This document shows positions 1-10,134 of a stretch of 64,000 nucleotides of DNA, piece after piece. The notes under the pieces are model-generated. The model made no database searches, had not been told where the DNA came from, and was given only the letters and a program-made list of their open reading frames with translations. The stretch spans positions 3,348,001-3,412,000 of the forward strand of contig NC_052475.1 of the NCBI RefSeq assembly GCF_009730915.1, written 5' to 3'. This stretch comes from Dioscorea cayenensis subsp. rotundata (lineage: Eukaryota; Streptophyta; Magnoliopsida; Dioscoreales; Dioscoreaceae). Numbering within the stretch: the first letter of the stretch is position 1; every line of letters starts with the position of its first letter. The position numbers were made by a program, and so were the translations under genes.

Positions 1-466
1 CATTGGTTGAGGCCATTCTTAAACTAGATTCAATTGCGCATCAAAACATGCTCACTGGAGATGTTCTCTCGATGCACTGCTGCCTCCTGATTCAAGCAAC
101 ATTCTTTATCAGCTTTATATTAATTCAGACATATGTCATGCTACGAAATCTAAATTTTCTATTTATTGCAATCATAAATATTGCCAAATTAATCATATAT
201 ATTTTCCTACCTGGTTTTGATGATGGAGCATGACATTGCTGATCATTTTTGTTCCAATATAAGGAGAGAGCAACACCTACACAACTTCATGTGGGCGAAA
301 AGAGATACAATGGGAAGCTGTTAAAATTATTATTATTATTATTATGTATATTTAATTAATGTTAAAAAAAATTAATGTTTGAAGATTGAGAAACCAACCT
401 GGATTTGATCATGAAGGAATCTGATGTACTCTGTGGCATCTTTGCAAAACTGAGGGCAGCACTTTC
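1..466 (-). pseudogene. Inverted copy of bHLH gene 3' exons (degenerate)
   Basis: The reverse strand at about 399-466 repeats the 66-bp bHLH exon found at 2931-2996 and can be read as an exon ending ATEYIRFLHDQIQ before a GT donor. Relative to the partner it has an extra C and an extra A near its start, and the CAG acceptor reads CGG. The last exon is partly present at 1-60 with further indels (partner region 3320-3376). As it stands the frame is broken. It is either a decayed duplicate or the same locus assembled twice with errors. I infer a pseudogene, with assembly artefact as a real alternative. Confidence 0.55.
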
Positions 467-619
467 CGCTTATACATACACACATGTATATATACTTAGA
501 ACATTTTAGCTTGAGATCGGAGACTTAGATCCACTAGTGTCTTCTAAAGGTGCGGATCCCATAATATTATTTTGATTCTTAATTTGAATGAATTTATTTG
601 TTCGGCTATTTTGATTTGT

Positions 620-622
<3 letters not shown>

Positions 623-668
<46 letters not shown>
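623..668. repeat. (AT)n microsatellite
   Basis: A pure AT dinucleotide run of about 46 bases within the left inverted-repeat arm. The corresponding run in the right arm is shorter, so the two arms differ in repeat number. Confidence 0.95.
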
Positions 669-670
<2 letters not shown>

Positions 671-1178
671 TTACGAGTTAGTTTTAAAAATTAATCCATT
701 TAATTCATGAATCAAAATAAACATATGTCACAAGGGCAACAAATAAACACTCGACCTGTTTTAGAGACTATCATTGTAAGTTTTTCACATTGATTGTGGC
801 AATTTTTGTATATGGAGATCACGGTAGTCTTTTGAATTCATTTTTAAATAAATAGTTTTACATCTCATGGTTGCATGATTAAACAACTATGGATGGATGG
901 ATGATCATAAATTTTATAAACAATAGTCATAATATTACTATGATATAACGAAATACGCCACAAGCCATGTGCGTTACACGCACGTAGTGCGGGAAGCGTA
1001 ACACTTTAACGACACGCATCTTCACATCGCGACGCGAGCACCGCATTTAAACCACCGTCATTTCACACACATAAATACTCAAGCAAGACAATATATACAT
1101 TTCTTTATTCGTGCATGCCATACTATACCATAGTATATATAAATTCAAATATTTTTAAAATAAAACTTATCTACTAAA

Positions 1179-2178
1179 NNNNNNNNNNNNNNNNNNNNNN
1201 NNNNNNNNNNNNNNNNNNNNNNNNNNNNNNNNNNNNNNNNNNNNNNNNNNNNNNNNNNNNNNNNNNNNNNNNNNNNNNNNNNNNNNNNNNNNNNNNNNNN
1301 NNNNNNNNNNNNNNNNNNNNNNNNNNNNNNNNNNNNNNNNNNNNNNNNNNNNNNNNNNNNNNNNNNNNNNNNNNNNNNNNNNNNNNNNNNNNNNNNNNNN
1401 NNNNNNNNNNNNNNNNNNNNNNNNNNNNNNNNNNNNNNNNNNNNNNNNNNNNNNNNNNNNNNNNNNNNNNNNNNNNNNNNNNNNNNNNNNNNNNNNNNNN
1501 NNNNNNNNNNNNNNNNNNNNNNNNNNNNNNNNNNNNNNNNNNNNNNNNNNNNNNNNNNNNNNNNNNNNNNNNNNNNNNNNNNNNNNNNNNNNNNNNNNNN
1601 NNNNNNNNNNNNNNNNNNNNNNNNNNNNNNNNNNNNNNNNNNNNNNNNNNNNNNNNNNNNNNNNNNNNNNNNNNNNNNNNNNNNNNNNNNNNNNNNNNNN
1701 NNNNNNNNNNNNNNNNNNNNNNNNNNNNNNNNNNNNNNNNNNNNNNNNNNNNNNNNNNNNNNNNNNNNNNNNNNNNNNNNNNNNNNNNNNNNNNNNNNNN
1801 NNNNNNNNNNNNNNNNNNNNNNNNNNNNNNNNNNNNNNNNNNNNNNNNNNNNNNNNNNNNNNNNNNNNNNNNNNNNNNNNNNNNNNNNNNNNNNNNNNNN
1901 NNNNNNNNNNNNNNNNNNNNNNNNNNNNNNNNNNNNNNNNNNNNNNNNNNNNNNNNNNNNNNNNNNNNNNNNNNNNNNNNNNNNNNNNNNNNNNNNNNNN
2001 NNNNNNNNNNNNNNNNNNNNNNNNNNNNNNNNNNNNNNNNNNNNNNNNNNNNNNNNNNNNNNNNNNNNNNNNNNNNNNNNNNNNNNNNNNNNNNNNNNNN
2101 NNNNNNNNNNNNNNNNNNNNNNNNNNNNNNNNNNNNNNNNNNNNNNNNNNNNNNNNNNNNNNNNNNNNNNNNNNNNNN
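1179..2178. other. Assembly gap (1000 N)
   Basis: Exactly 1000 N, a placeholder length used when the true gap size is unknown. It sits at the centre of the inverted repeat, where a foldback structure would be expected to collapse or stop an assembly. Confidence 0.99.
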
Positions 2179-2722
2179 ATAATAGGATTTATTAGATAAG
2201 TTTTATTTTAAAAAATATTTGAATTTATATATACTATGAGTATAGTATTGCATGCATGAATAGGAAATCTATAGCACTAATCTTCTGAGTAGAGTATTTA
2301 TGTTTTTGTGAAAGAGGTGGTTTTAAATCTCAGCTCACGCAATGTGAGGGTGCATATGCATTAAAGTGTTAACTTCACCTCTGTGCATGTCTTTGCACAT
2401 GACTTATCCATATTTCGTTAAAAAAAATCTATAATAATATTATAGCTATTGTTTTATTTTTAAAAATTTATGTCATCCATCATTCATAGTTGTTTAATCA
2501 TGTAACCATGAGATATAAAACTATTTATTTAAAATGAATTCAAAAGACTACCATTAATTTTTTTTTCTCCATATACAAAATTGCCACAATCAATGTGAAA
2601 AACTTAAAAAACAATGATAGTCTCTAAAACAGGTCAGTGTTTATTTTGTTGCCCTTGTGAAAAAAAACATGTTTATTTTGATTCATGAATTAAATGGATT
2701 AATTTTTAAAACTAACTCGTAA

Positions 2723-2761
<39 letters not shown>

Positions 2762-3376
2762 ACAAATCAAAATAGCCGAACAAATAAATTCATTCAAATT
2801 AAGAATCAAAATAATTTTTTTATTATAGGAAAAAAAATCCACCTTTAGAAGACACTAGTGGATCTAAGTCTCCGAAAAAATCTCAAGTAAAATGTTCTAA
2901 GTATATATACATGTATGTATGTATAAGCAGAGTGATACTGCCTCAGTTTTGCAAGATGCCACAGAGTACATCAGATTCCTTCATGATCAAATCCAGGTTG
3001 GTTTCTCAATCTTCAAACATTAATTTTTTTTAACATTAATTAAATATACATAATAATAATAATAATTTTAACAGCTTCCCATTGTATCTCTTTTCATATG
3101 AGATTTAATAGGTGTTGCTCTCTCCTTATATTGGAACAAAAATGATCAACAATGTCATACTCCATCATCAAAACCAGGTAGGAAAATATGATTAATTTGG
3201 CAATATTTATGATTGCAATAAATAGAAAATTTAGATTTCATGTAATATATATCTGAATTAATATAAAGCTGATAAGAATGTTTACTTGAATCAGGAAAGC
3301 AGTGCATCAGAAGAACATCTCCATGGCTTATGTTTAATGCCAATTGAATCTAGTTTAAGAATGGCCTCAACCAATG
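2179..3376. repeat. Right arm of the large inverted repeat
   Basis: This is the reverse complement of 1-1178 at high identity. The match stops at 3376 only because the left arm runs off the window. Positions 2310-2410 hold a segment that recurs at about 3835-3935 (shared TTTTAAATCT.AGCTCA and TTAACTTCA blocks), so a dispersed repeat sits inside the arm. Confidence 0.9.
2725..2758. repeat. (AT)n microsatellite
   Basis: A pure AT run in the right arm, the counterpart of 623-668 but about 12 bases shorter. Confidence 0.95.
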
Positions 3377-3416
3377 GAGCTGATATATGGGCACCAATTA
3401 CTGCAACGAAAGAGCC

Positions 3417-3420
<4 letters not shown>
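2931..3420 (+). CDS. bHLH transcription factor, 3' exons only
   Basis: The 66-bp exon 2931-2996 follows a CAG acceptor and ends at a GT donor. It encodes SDTASVLQDATEYIRFLHDQIQ minus nothing visible, that is, the second-helix region of plant bHLH proteins of the bHLH68/110/123 type, where the family pattern is TDTASVL..A..YI.FL.DQ. Exon 3295-3420 follows TGAATCAG and ends in TAA. It contains GLCLMPIESSL and NGADIWAP, the usual C-terminal motif of that group. The basic region and helix 1 would lie upstream, in the gap. An additional small exon between 2997 and 3294 is likely but I could not place it. The function would be DNA binding in the nucleus. The family call is firm; the member is not identified. 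Confidence 0.7.

Positions 3421-3451
<31 letters not shown>
3421..3451. repeat. (TA)n microsatellite
   Basis: A pure TA run directly after the bHLH stop codon. A second short run lies at about 3548-3564. Confidence 0.9.
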
Positions 3452-3453
<2 letters not shown>

Positions 3454-6090
3454 CTGTGATGGAAAAAATTATAATGATCATATTTAAAAGCCGAAAATAT
3501 GCCAGAGATTCAGTATATGCATGTGTTTGATTGGGTGTATGGGTTTATATATATATATATATATTGAATGTGAATTAAGATATGACATGAATACACAAGC
3601 TTAGTATTTTGGGGACATGCATGAAAAATAATTTAACAGGTATTTCGATTGCATAAAACAATACTTGAAAAGTGCAAGTGAATTGGAGATAGAAAATTCT
3701 TAAATAAATAAAAAGAACCATTGTAAATATATTGATTTGTGTAAGATAAAATCAGAATCAATATATTTATTTTGGCCAACTATTTCTTAATTTATTAGCA
3801 TTTGATCTCTCAGCATAGGGTGCTTGTATATTTGTTAAGGAGGTGATTTTAAATCTTAGCTCATATAAGGTGAGAGCACAGGTGTGTTGAACTATTAACT
3901 TCATATTTGTGTACGAATCTCATACAAGAGTTGTCTATTTTCATCAAATAATAATAATAAAATAATAATAATTACCAATATGATTATGAATTCAATGACG
4001 AGGCCATTTGGTTTATGAAATCATATAGTATCATTTAGAACATTATTATTATAAATCTAATTTCTAATTACATTGATGGGAATACTTTGCAAGTTTTATT
4101 TAGTTGACAAAAACAGTAATATAGTTGAGAAATGTAACATTGTAGAGTGCCATGCTTGATTATATAAGAATCTTATATCATCAATTATTTTTTATTACTA
4201 AAAATACTTTTACTTAATGAAGTGTCAAATATACCAAAATTTTTAAGATTTTTCATTTAAACATGAAAGTTATTTAATAATACAAATACTCTATTATTAA
4301 AAATAAAGTAAAAATTTTTAATTTTGTTATTAATATAATTAAAATGACCTTAATTATTTTTCGAATAAATATAATCCAACTTAATATTCTTTCATTAATC
4401 TCAAGAATCAAAATATCTTGACAAATATATTTTTCATATAAAAATGTGTGAGAAGATATAAATATTTTAAAATTATATTTGTTTGTCATTTTTATTATAT
4501 TTAGAAAGGTATAATAGAAAGATTGCATTAATATTACTTATATTATTAAATTTTATAAAAATATAATATTTTTATCTAAATACTTAAATAAAATAATTTT
4601 TATATTACATCATTTAGATTACTACGTGAGTAATCCCAAAATTACCCAATTATATTTTTACGTGCACGCTTCGAGTAGAACTTTTAACGCTGATTAACTT
4701 CGCGTGAGCTACTTTAAATGCGCTCAGAACTCAGGAGTCGAGTCGATCGATACTGCGAAACGATTCACGCGCTCCTAAAGCAGTAGGAAATAAATTTTGA
4801 GCAGAGTCAGTACAGACAATAAGCGTGACTAATGCTTTTCTTTGCGAGAAAAATTTCGAATCAGCATATTTCTTTACGTTTCTCTAGATCAAATTATCGA
4901 AAGTTTGCATGGTCAATTCAGCTAATTACAAGTGATGTATAAGTTTCATATCTAACCTCTACAACTTATCTAAATATAAAATAGGAAGTTCAATAAAACC
5001 TTTAATTACAATGCAACTCATTTGATTGCCGGGGTTTGTGTAGTGCACCTAGATGTTCCCTCATCGGAATCAATTCATTTAGCAATTAGCAGGCTTGATT
5101 GCACCTCACACAACATAGCTTGAGTGGGAGAAATAATCAGATTGTGCATCATTGGGCATCAAAAATGATAAACCAAAAGTGCTTTATGCTCCACGATACC
5201 TGGCTATTATAGCATATATTTATTGCAGAACTTTTATTGTCTAAAATTCAAAAATAGTGTCAAAAAATCATTAGGTGTAGGAGCAGGTTTGTAGTATAAT
5301 TCTTACGTTTAACGGGTGATTATACATGAGCAAGATGATAAATTTTTATTGGTGTGATTTGTCTACTTTGTCAGTTATAAATTGAATAGAATATTATCTA
5401 TGAATGCTTAAGAGTTGCATCATTTAATTATTTAGGTTGATGTTGGATATACAACAAACCATAGGAGTACACCTGCCAAGTGCCAAGCACTGGAAAAAGA
5501 AATTCATAAATTAGTGGGACCAACATGCATAAAAGCCACAAACTAAACCGGGTCCATGTTGGGCCACGTCTTAGGGTTTATAAAATAGTCTTTCTTGACA
5601 AAGTTAAGAGACATTTAAAACACAACGTTACATTATGTGTCTGTTTTAAATTCTGTCCTCTTAAATACCCATCAAATTCACAAACCTTTGTATTCTAACC
5701 AATTAAGTGTTATGTGTTGTCTAATATTAATTATGGTATTTATTAATTAAAATATGAATTATATGTATTATTTATGTGTTTAAAACTGAAGGTGGTATGA
5801 GTTGATATTTTATTTATCTAAAATTTGAATTATTGTAAAAATAATAGTCTATTAGAGTTTTATTTGAAAGATTTTATGTTTTTATATGTTTTATTATTGA
5901 AGGTATTTTTTAAATAACAAAAGTTGTTGTTTATTCGTTTTTATTAAAAAAAATAAAATAATAGTAATATTATTATTATTTTAAAATGTCCGTTTCAAAA
6001 AAGTTCAATGTTATTACTTAAAATTTTGTACTGAAATTATTATATTTGTCTATGGACATAAACCCGGACTTGTCAAACCCTATAAATATT

Positions 6091-6115
6091 ACACACACAC
6101 ACACACACACACACA
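6091..6115. repeat. (AC)n microsatellite
   Basis: About twelve AC units. Confidence 0.9.
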
Positions 6116-6394
6116 ACAAGCTTGATTTTCTGGTGATTATTAAACAGTATATATATGGATAATTTTTATTACCACTAATAAATTAAGTCTTAATATTCAC
6201 TAAGTAATACCTAATCATTTAGAATTTAAGCAAATATGGGGAATTAAGTCAAGTTGGGAGGCACCGGTCTGAATAGAATATTAAATATCTTTGTTGAAAG
6301 ACGAGGACATAACATTTTTCTAGTGTTGCTAAGTTGGAAATTATCAAGAGAGATGCATGGAAAAATACACATTTAAATTTAATGCAAGCGTGTT

Positions 6395-6396
<2 letters not shown>

Positions 6397-6437
<41 letters not shown>
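6397..6437. repeat. (TA)n microsatellite
   Basis: About twenty TA units. Confidence 0.9.
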
Positions 6438-6441
<4 letters not shown>

Positions 6442-6986
6442 AGAGTTGTGTAGTCTACCAACCTCAGTAAATTCGAATCTCAGACATTCGTGTGGACTGT
6501 TGAATTTCAATCTAACGGTTTTTAGAAATAATTAAACACTAATATACTGATATTTTTGATATAAACTGCTCGATTATTTTTCAACACTGATAACTCAACA
6601 GATCACATGATAGTTCAACCCGATTTCTATTAACACTTTAAAGTCTGAATGATAAAAGAAAGCAATAGCATCCAAAGTCGTCATCCTACAGTATTTATCT
6701 CTCTTCATCCCAGCATAATGTTACTCAACTGTGGATGTCACTGGGAGACTAGCAGAATCCTTTTTCATATATATATATATATATAATGTAAAATTATTCT
6801 GATATTTATAGCTTCTGCTATTTTTATGATATTTTTTACTCTTACATTTTAATATTTAAGAAATAAAAAAAATTCTAAAAGAAATTATCTTAGTTTTTTT
6901 CTAAACAATAAAAGGGAGGTCATGGGTTCAAATTTCTCCCCCAGTATTACTGTTTCCCTTATAGTTCATACATTGTTCACCAGGGA

Positions 6987-7062
6987 TTCTTATATTATTT
7001 TTGTACTATATATACACTATACATTTCTTATATTATTTTTGTACTATATATAAACTATACAT
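6987..7062. repeat. Tandem duplication, 2 x 38 bp
   Basis: The unit begins TTCTTATATTATTTTTG and is repeated head to tail with one base changed (TACACTATACAT versus TAAACTATACAT). Confidence 0.85.
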
Positions 7063-7127
7063 TCGAACTCTGATACTGTTCAATACTGTTTATCTTCATA
7101 AAAAGGGCTCTTCTCACCTATTATTAA

Positions 7128-7160
<33 letters not shown>

Positions 7161-7496
7161 AGCAAAAGTTCAAGAACAATTTCTAAATTAAATGAGAAAA
7201 TATAAGATAAATAAATGCATACTTTTTCTATAAATTGATTAAATTCACATTAAAAGTAAATAATAATAAAATAAAATTAATGCAAGAATGAAAGCTAGCA
7301 AAAGATGGCAGCTCAGAGCAGCTGACAGGTGAGATAGAGATATAGATATAGATACCATACTGCATGTAGATTTAATGCAAGACAATACAAAACATTCAAG
7401 CCCACTAGTTCCACAAGCCAACCACAACCACAAACAACAACATCAAAACAACCACCAAAGATGAACACAAGCTCACAACAATAATCTCAAACTTTA

Positions 7497-7520
7497 TCAT
7501 CATCATCATCATCATCATCT
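7497..7520. repeat. (CAT)n trinucleotide run upstream of BBX
   Basis: A run of ATC/CAT units about 205 bp before the BBX start codon, within the probable promoter or 5' UTR. Confidence 0.85.
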
Positions 7521-7724
7521 TTGTTACAGACATTCACATTTCTTGTTTTCAGAAAAATAATACAGTTCACAGGTACTCTTTCATCTTTGTTTCTGACAAC
7601 AAAAACATGCATCCAGTTTTCTTTCATATTTCTATTCAATGGTCTCTGATTTTTTTTGCTGGTTTTCATGGAGAGAAAAAAAGGAATATGCAAACATTCT
7701 GATTGTCAGAAAAAAGTGAAAGAG

Positions 7725-9436
7725 ATGAAGATCCAGTGTGATGCTTGTGAGAAGTCCCCGGCGACAGTTATTTGCTGCGCTGATGAGGCGGCTCTCTGCG
7801 CAAGCTGCGATGTGGAGATTCATGCGGCAAACAAGCTTGCAAGCAAGCACCAGAGACTTCTTCTTCAGTGTCTCTCAAACAAGCTCCCACGTTGTGATAT
7901 CTGTCAAGTAATGAAGTCCACTGAAGCTTTCTTGCTGATTTTTATGATGTTTTTCCTGGCAATTAATTCTTTCTTTATGCACTAAAATCATCTAGTTAGC
8001 GGTAAGAATCGGTGAGTGAGGTCTGTCGATATCTTAAACTAGTAAATGATACCCAAATGAAGGCAATACTGTGAAAGAATGCAATTTAGATGTACTCATG
8101 AAACCAGACTGACAAACCTTGTGGCTTCACTCTAGCATGCAGTGGATACATTTTCCTTGTGAGTACTACTAAGTTGAAGACCAATTAAATGAAGAATAGG
8201 TTTGCATTACTGAAATTGTAGAAATGAAACAGAATTGGAGAGAATACACAATGGTTATTTTCTTTCAATGAATAACAAAGCCTGTGACATGCTGCAAATT
8301 TTCTGAATTATCTGATTTGAGGTTTCATGATGCTATGATCTATTATGCAAATATCGGCATGAAAAGATGTATGACCATCGATAGTATGCTACTAAAAATG
8401 ATAAGCAAGTTTGACATTTAAACAAATAAACTTCATGTTCCACAAATGAACTAGAGAATAAGAGAGAGTTTAGAACTTAAATGAGCTTCTTTACCAAGTA
8501 GTGTACATATTATGCAGTAAGTTTGTAACCTTCTCAAAGCATCTATCATAATCACAATGATGTTAGTGCTTGCCATATAATTTAGGCAGCAAAACTCATT
8601 CGAGTTATATATAACATGTTTCTCGATGAGAGAGGTTGTCACAACAAAAGTTTGGAACCCAAAAATATGTTTTTCGCCTTGTAAACTACAGGGCAACAAG
8701 TTAGCTACATACCCGGCAATTACTGAAGTGAAATGATATTTCATAGGATGTATTTGCATTATTGTGATGCACGATCTCTACCTTTCTTTGCTTTGATCTT
8801 CTTTGGCAGGAGAAGCCGGCCTTCATCTTCTGTGTGGAGGACAGAGCCCTTTTTCTGCCGTGAATGTGATGAGCCCATTCATGTAGCTGGTAGCCTCTCC
8901 GGAAATCACCAACGCTTCCTGGCAACTGGTATTCGTGTGGCACTGAGCTCCGGATGCAACAATGACATCAACAAAGAATGCTTTGAGCCACCAAACCGTC
9001 ATGCTCCACTCCAAGCTCCAAACAATCTCTCCACACAACAAACACCTTCAGCATTCACTCAATCTGCATGGGCAGTTGACGAGTTCCTGCAGCTTTCTGA
9101 TTATGAATCTGCAGACAAGGTAAGAAGAACAAGAGAAATATTTCCTTTAGACACATGCAATTACACTACACGTTCGAAGGTTGTGACATGTTTGTTGGAT
9201 GACAGAAAGAGACCCCGGCAGGGATTGGAGAACTGGAATGGTTTACAGACATAGGGCTTTTTCAAGGGCAAGGACACAAAGGGATGTTATCAGCAGCTGA
9301 AGTTCCAGAACTTGTCATCCCTCAAGCAAGCAATGCACCATCCTACAGACCAACCAAATCTAACATGCCCCTTAAGAAGCTGAGAATTGAGCTTTCAGAT
9401 GATGAAGAGTACTTTACTGTCCCTGATCTTGGATAG
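7725..9436 (+). CDS. BBX24: Double B-box zinc finger protein, BBX24/STO type
   Basis: The exons are 7725-7907, 8810-9119 and 9206-9436, all with GT-AG junctions, giving about 240 residues. The start was chosen at MKIQCDACEKSPATV because B-box proteins of this group begin there; an upstream in-frame ATG at 7656 would add 23 atypical residues. B-box 1 occupies about residues 5-47 (C-x2-C..CxxC..H). B-box 2 starts at CDIC at the end of exon 1 and continues with EKPAFIFCVEDRALF, then CRECDEPIH in exon 2. The C-terminus has GELEWFTDIGLF, and EEYFTVPDLG, a VP motif of the kind COP1 binds. Family members act in light signalling in the nucleus. Exon 2 carries one extra T in a T5 run (8850-8854) that shifts the frame in B-box 2; four T restore it. 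Assembly error is likelier than a true null. The orthology to BBX24 rather than BBX25 is tentative. Confidence 0.85.
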
Positions 9437-10134
9437 AGGCAATACAAGTGTGTCCTATATAAGCCACAGTTATGTCATGAACATGCTATATGCATGGAGG
9501 CTGATACATATCCAAACTTATGCGTCTGTTCAGACTTCATGGTTCTACCTCTAGTTGACATGCTATATTTTAAGGTTTTGGTAACTCACCTAGGTTTGGA
9601 AAGATTGGATGACTATAATTTTTCCGATCATGCATTTGTATAATCATCATAGAAAGATCTTATTCAATGCTTACATAGCACCAACTGCATAATTTAGTAC
9701 AAATTATGAACAACATATTTGTCAAATTTAACAATCATGTAAAATTCAGGCTAATTTGAGAATTCATAGGGTTTGAAATGCTAAATTTCAAAATTAAATC
9801 AAGATTCAACACTTGTTTGATTTAGTATAATAAGAATGCAAGATAGAGATCACTGTACAATAAAACACTGACTTCAGAGAAAAGCCCACTATGTAACATT
9901 TCTTACATAAACAGAGAAGCTTTGTCATAAAAATAAGTTTCTTCAGGAAGCTAGTCTTGACATATGTAGGTGGAGTCCCTAACTGCTCCAAGGTTTAGAG
10001 AAATCCATAGATAAAGGAGATCAGCGACAGAGTATAATCCACAAAGCACTGCATCTGCCCAGCCATTGAGCTTGTCTCAAGGACCGAGTAAGTTTTGGTT
10101 GCCAATCAAGGCTTTAGTTTCATTTCCACCATAT
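9437..10134. other. Convergent intergenic region BBX/CRM
   Basis: This holds the 3' ends of two convergent genes. No separate gene or repeat is visible. Confidence 0.7.

Larger units (their letters stand above)
1..1178. repeat. Left arm of a large inverted repeat around gap 1
   Basis: Read in reverse complement, this stretch aligns almost end to end with 2179-3376, including the (AT)n run, the TAATAATAATAA tract and the bHLH exon. The arm starts at base 1, so it may continue left of the window. Most of the arm differs from its partner by scattered substitutions and short indels. The part at 945-1090 differs much more and is richer in CG. The centre of symmetry lies in the 1000-N gap. Confidence 0.9.
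3452..7496. other. AT-rich intergenic region
   Basis: I see no convincing coding region. It holds a CG-rich patch at about 4640-4860 in otherwise AT-rich DNA, an (AC)n run at 6091-6115, (TA)n runs at 6397-6437, 6767-6784 and 7137-7160, and a 2 x 38 bp tandem duplication at 6987-7062. Small open frames across the TA runs are low-complexity artefacts. Confidence 0.8.

Noticed and set aside
6249-6461. Small frame with an Ile-Tyr repeat
   Set aside because: The repeat is translated (TA)n microsatellite; there is no other support.
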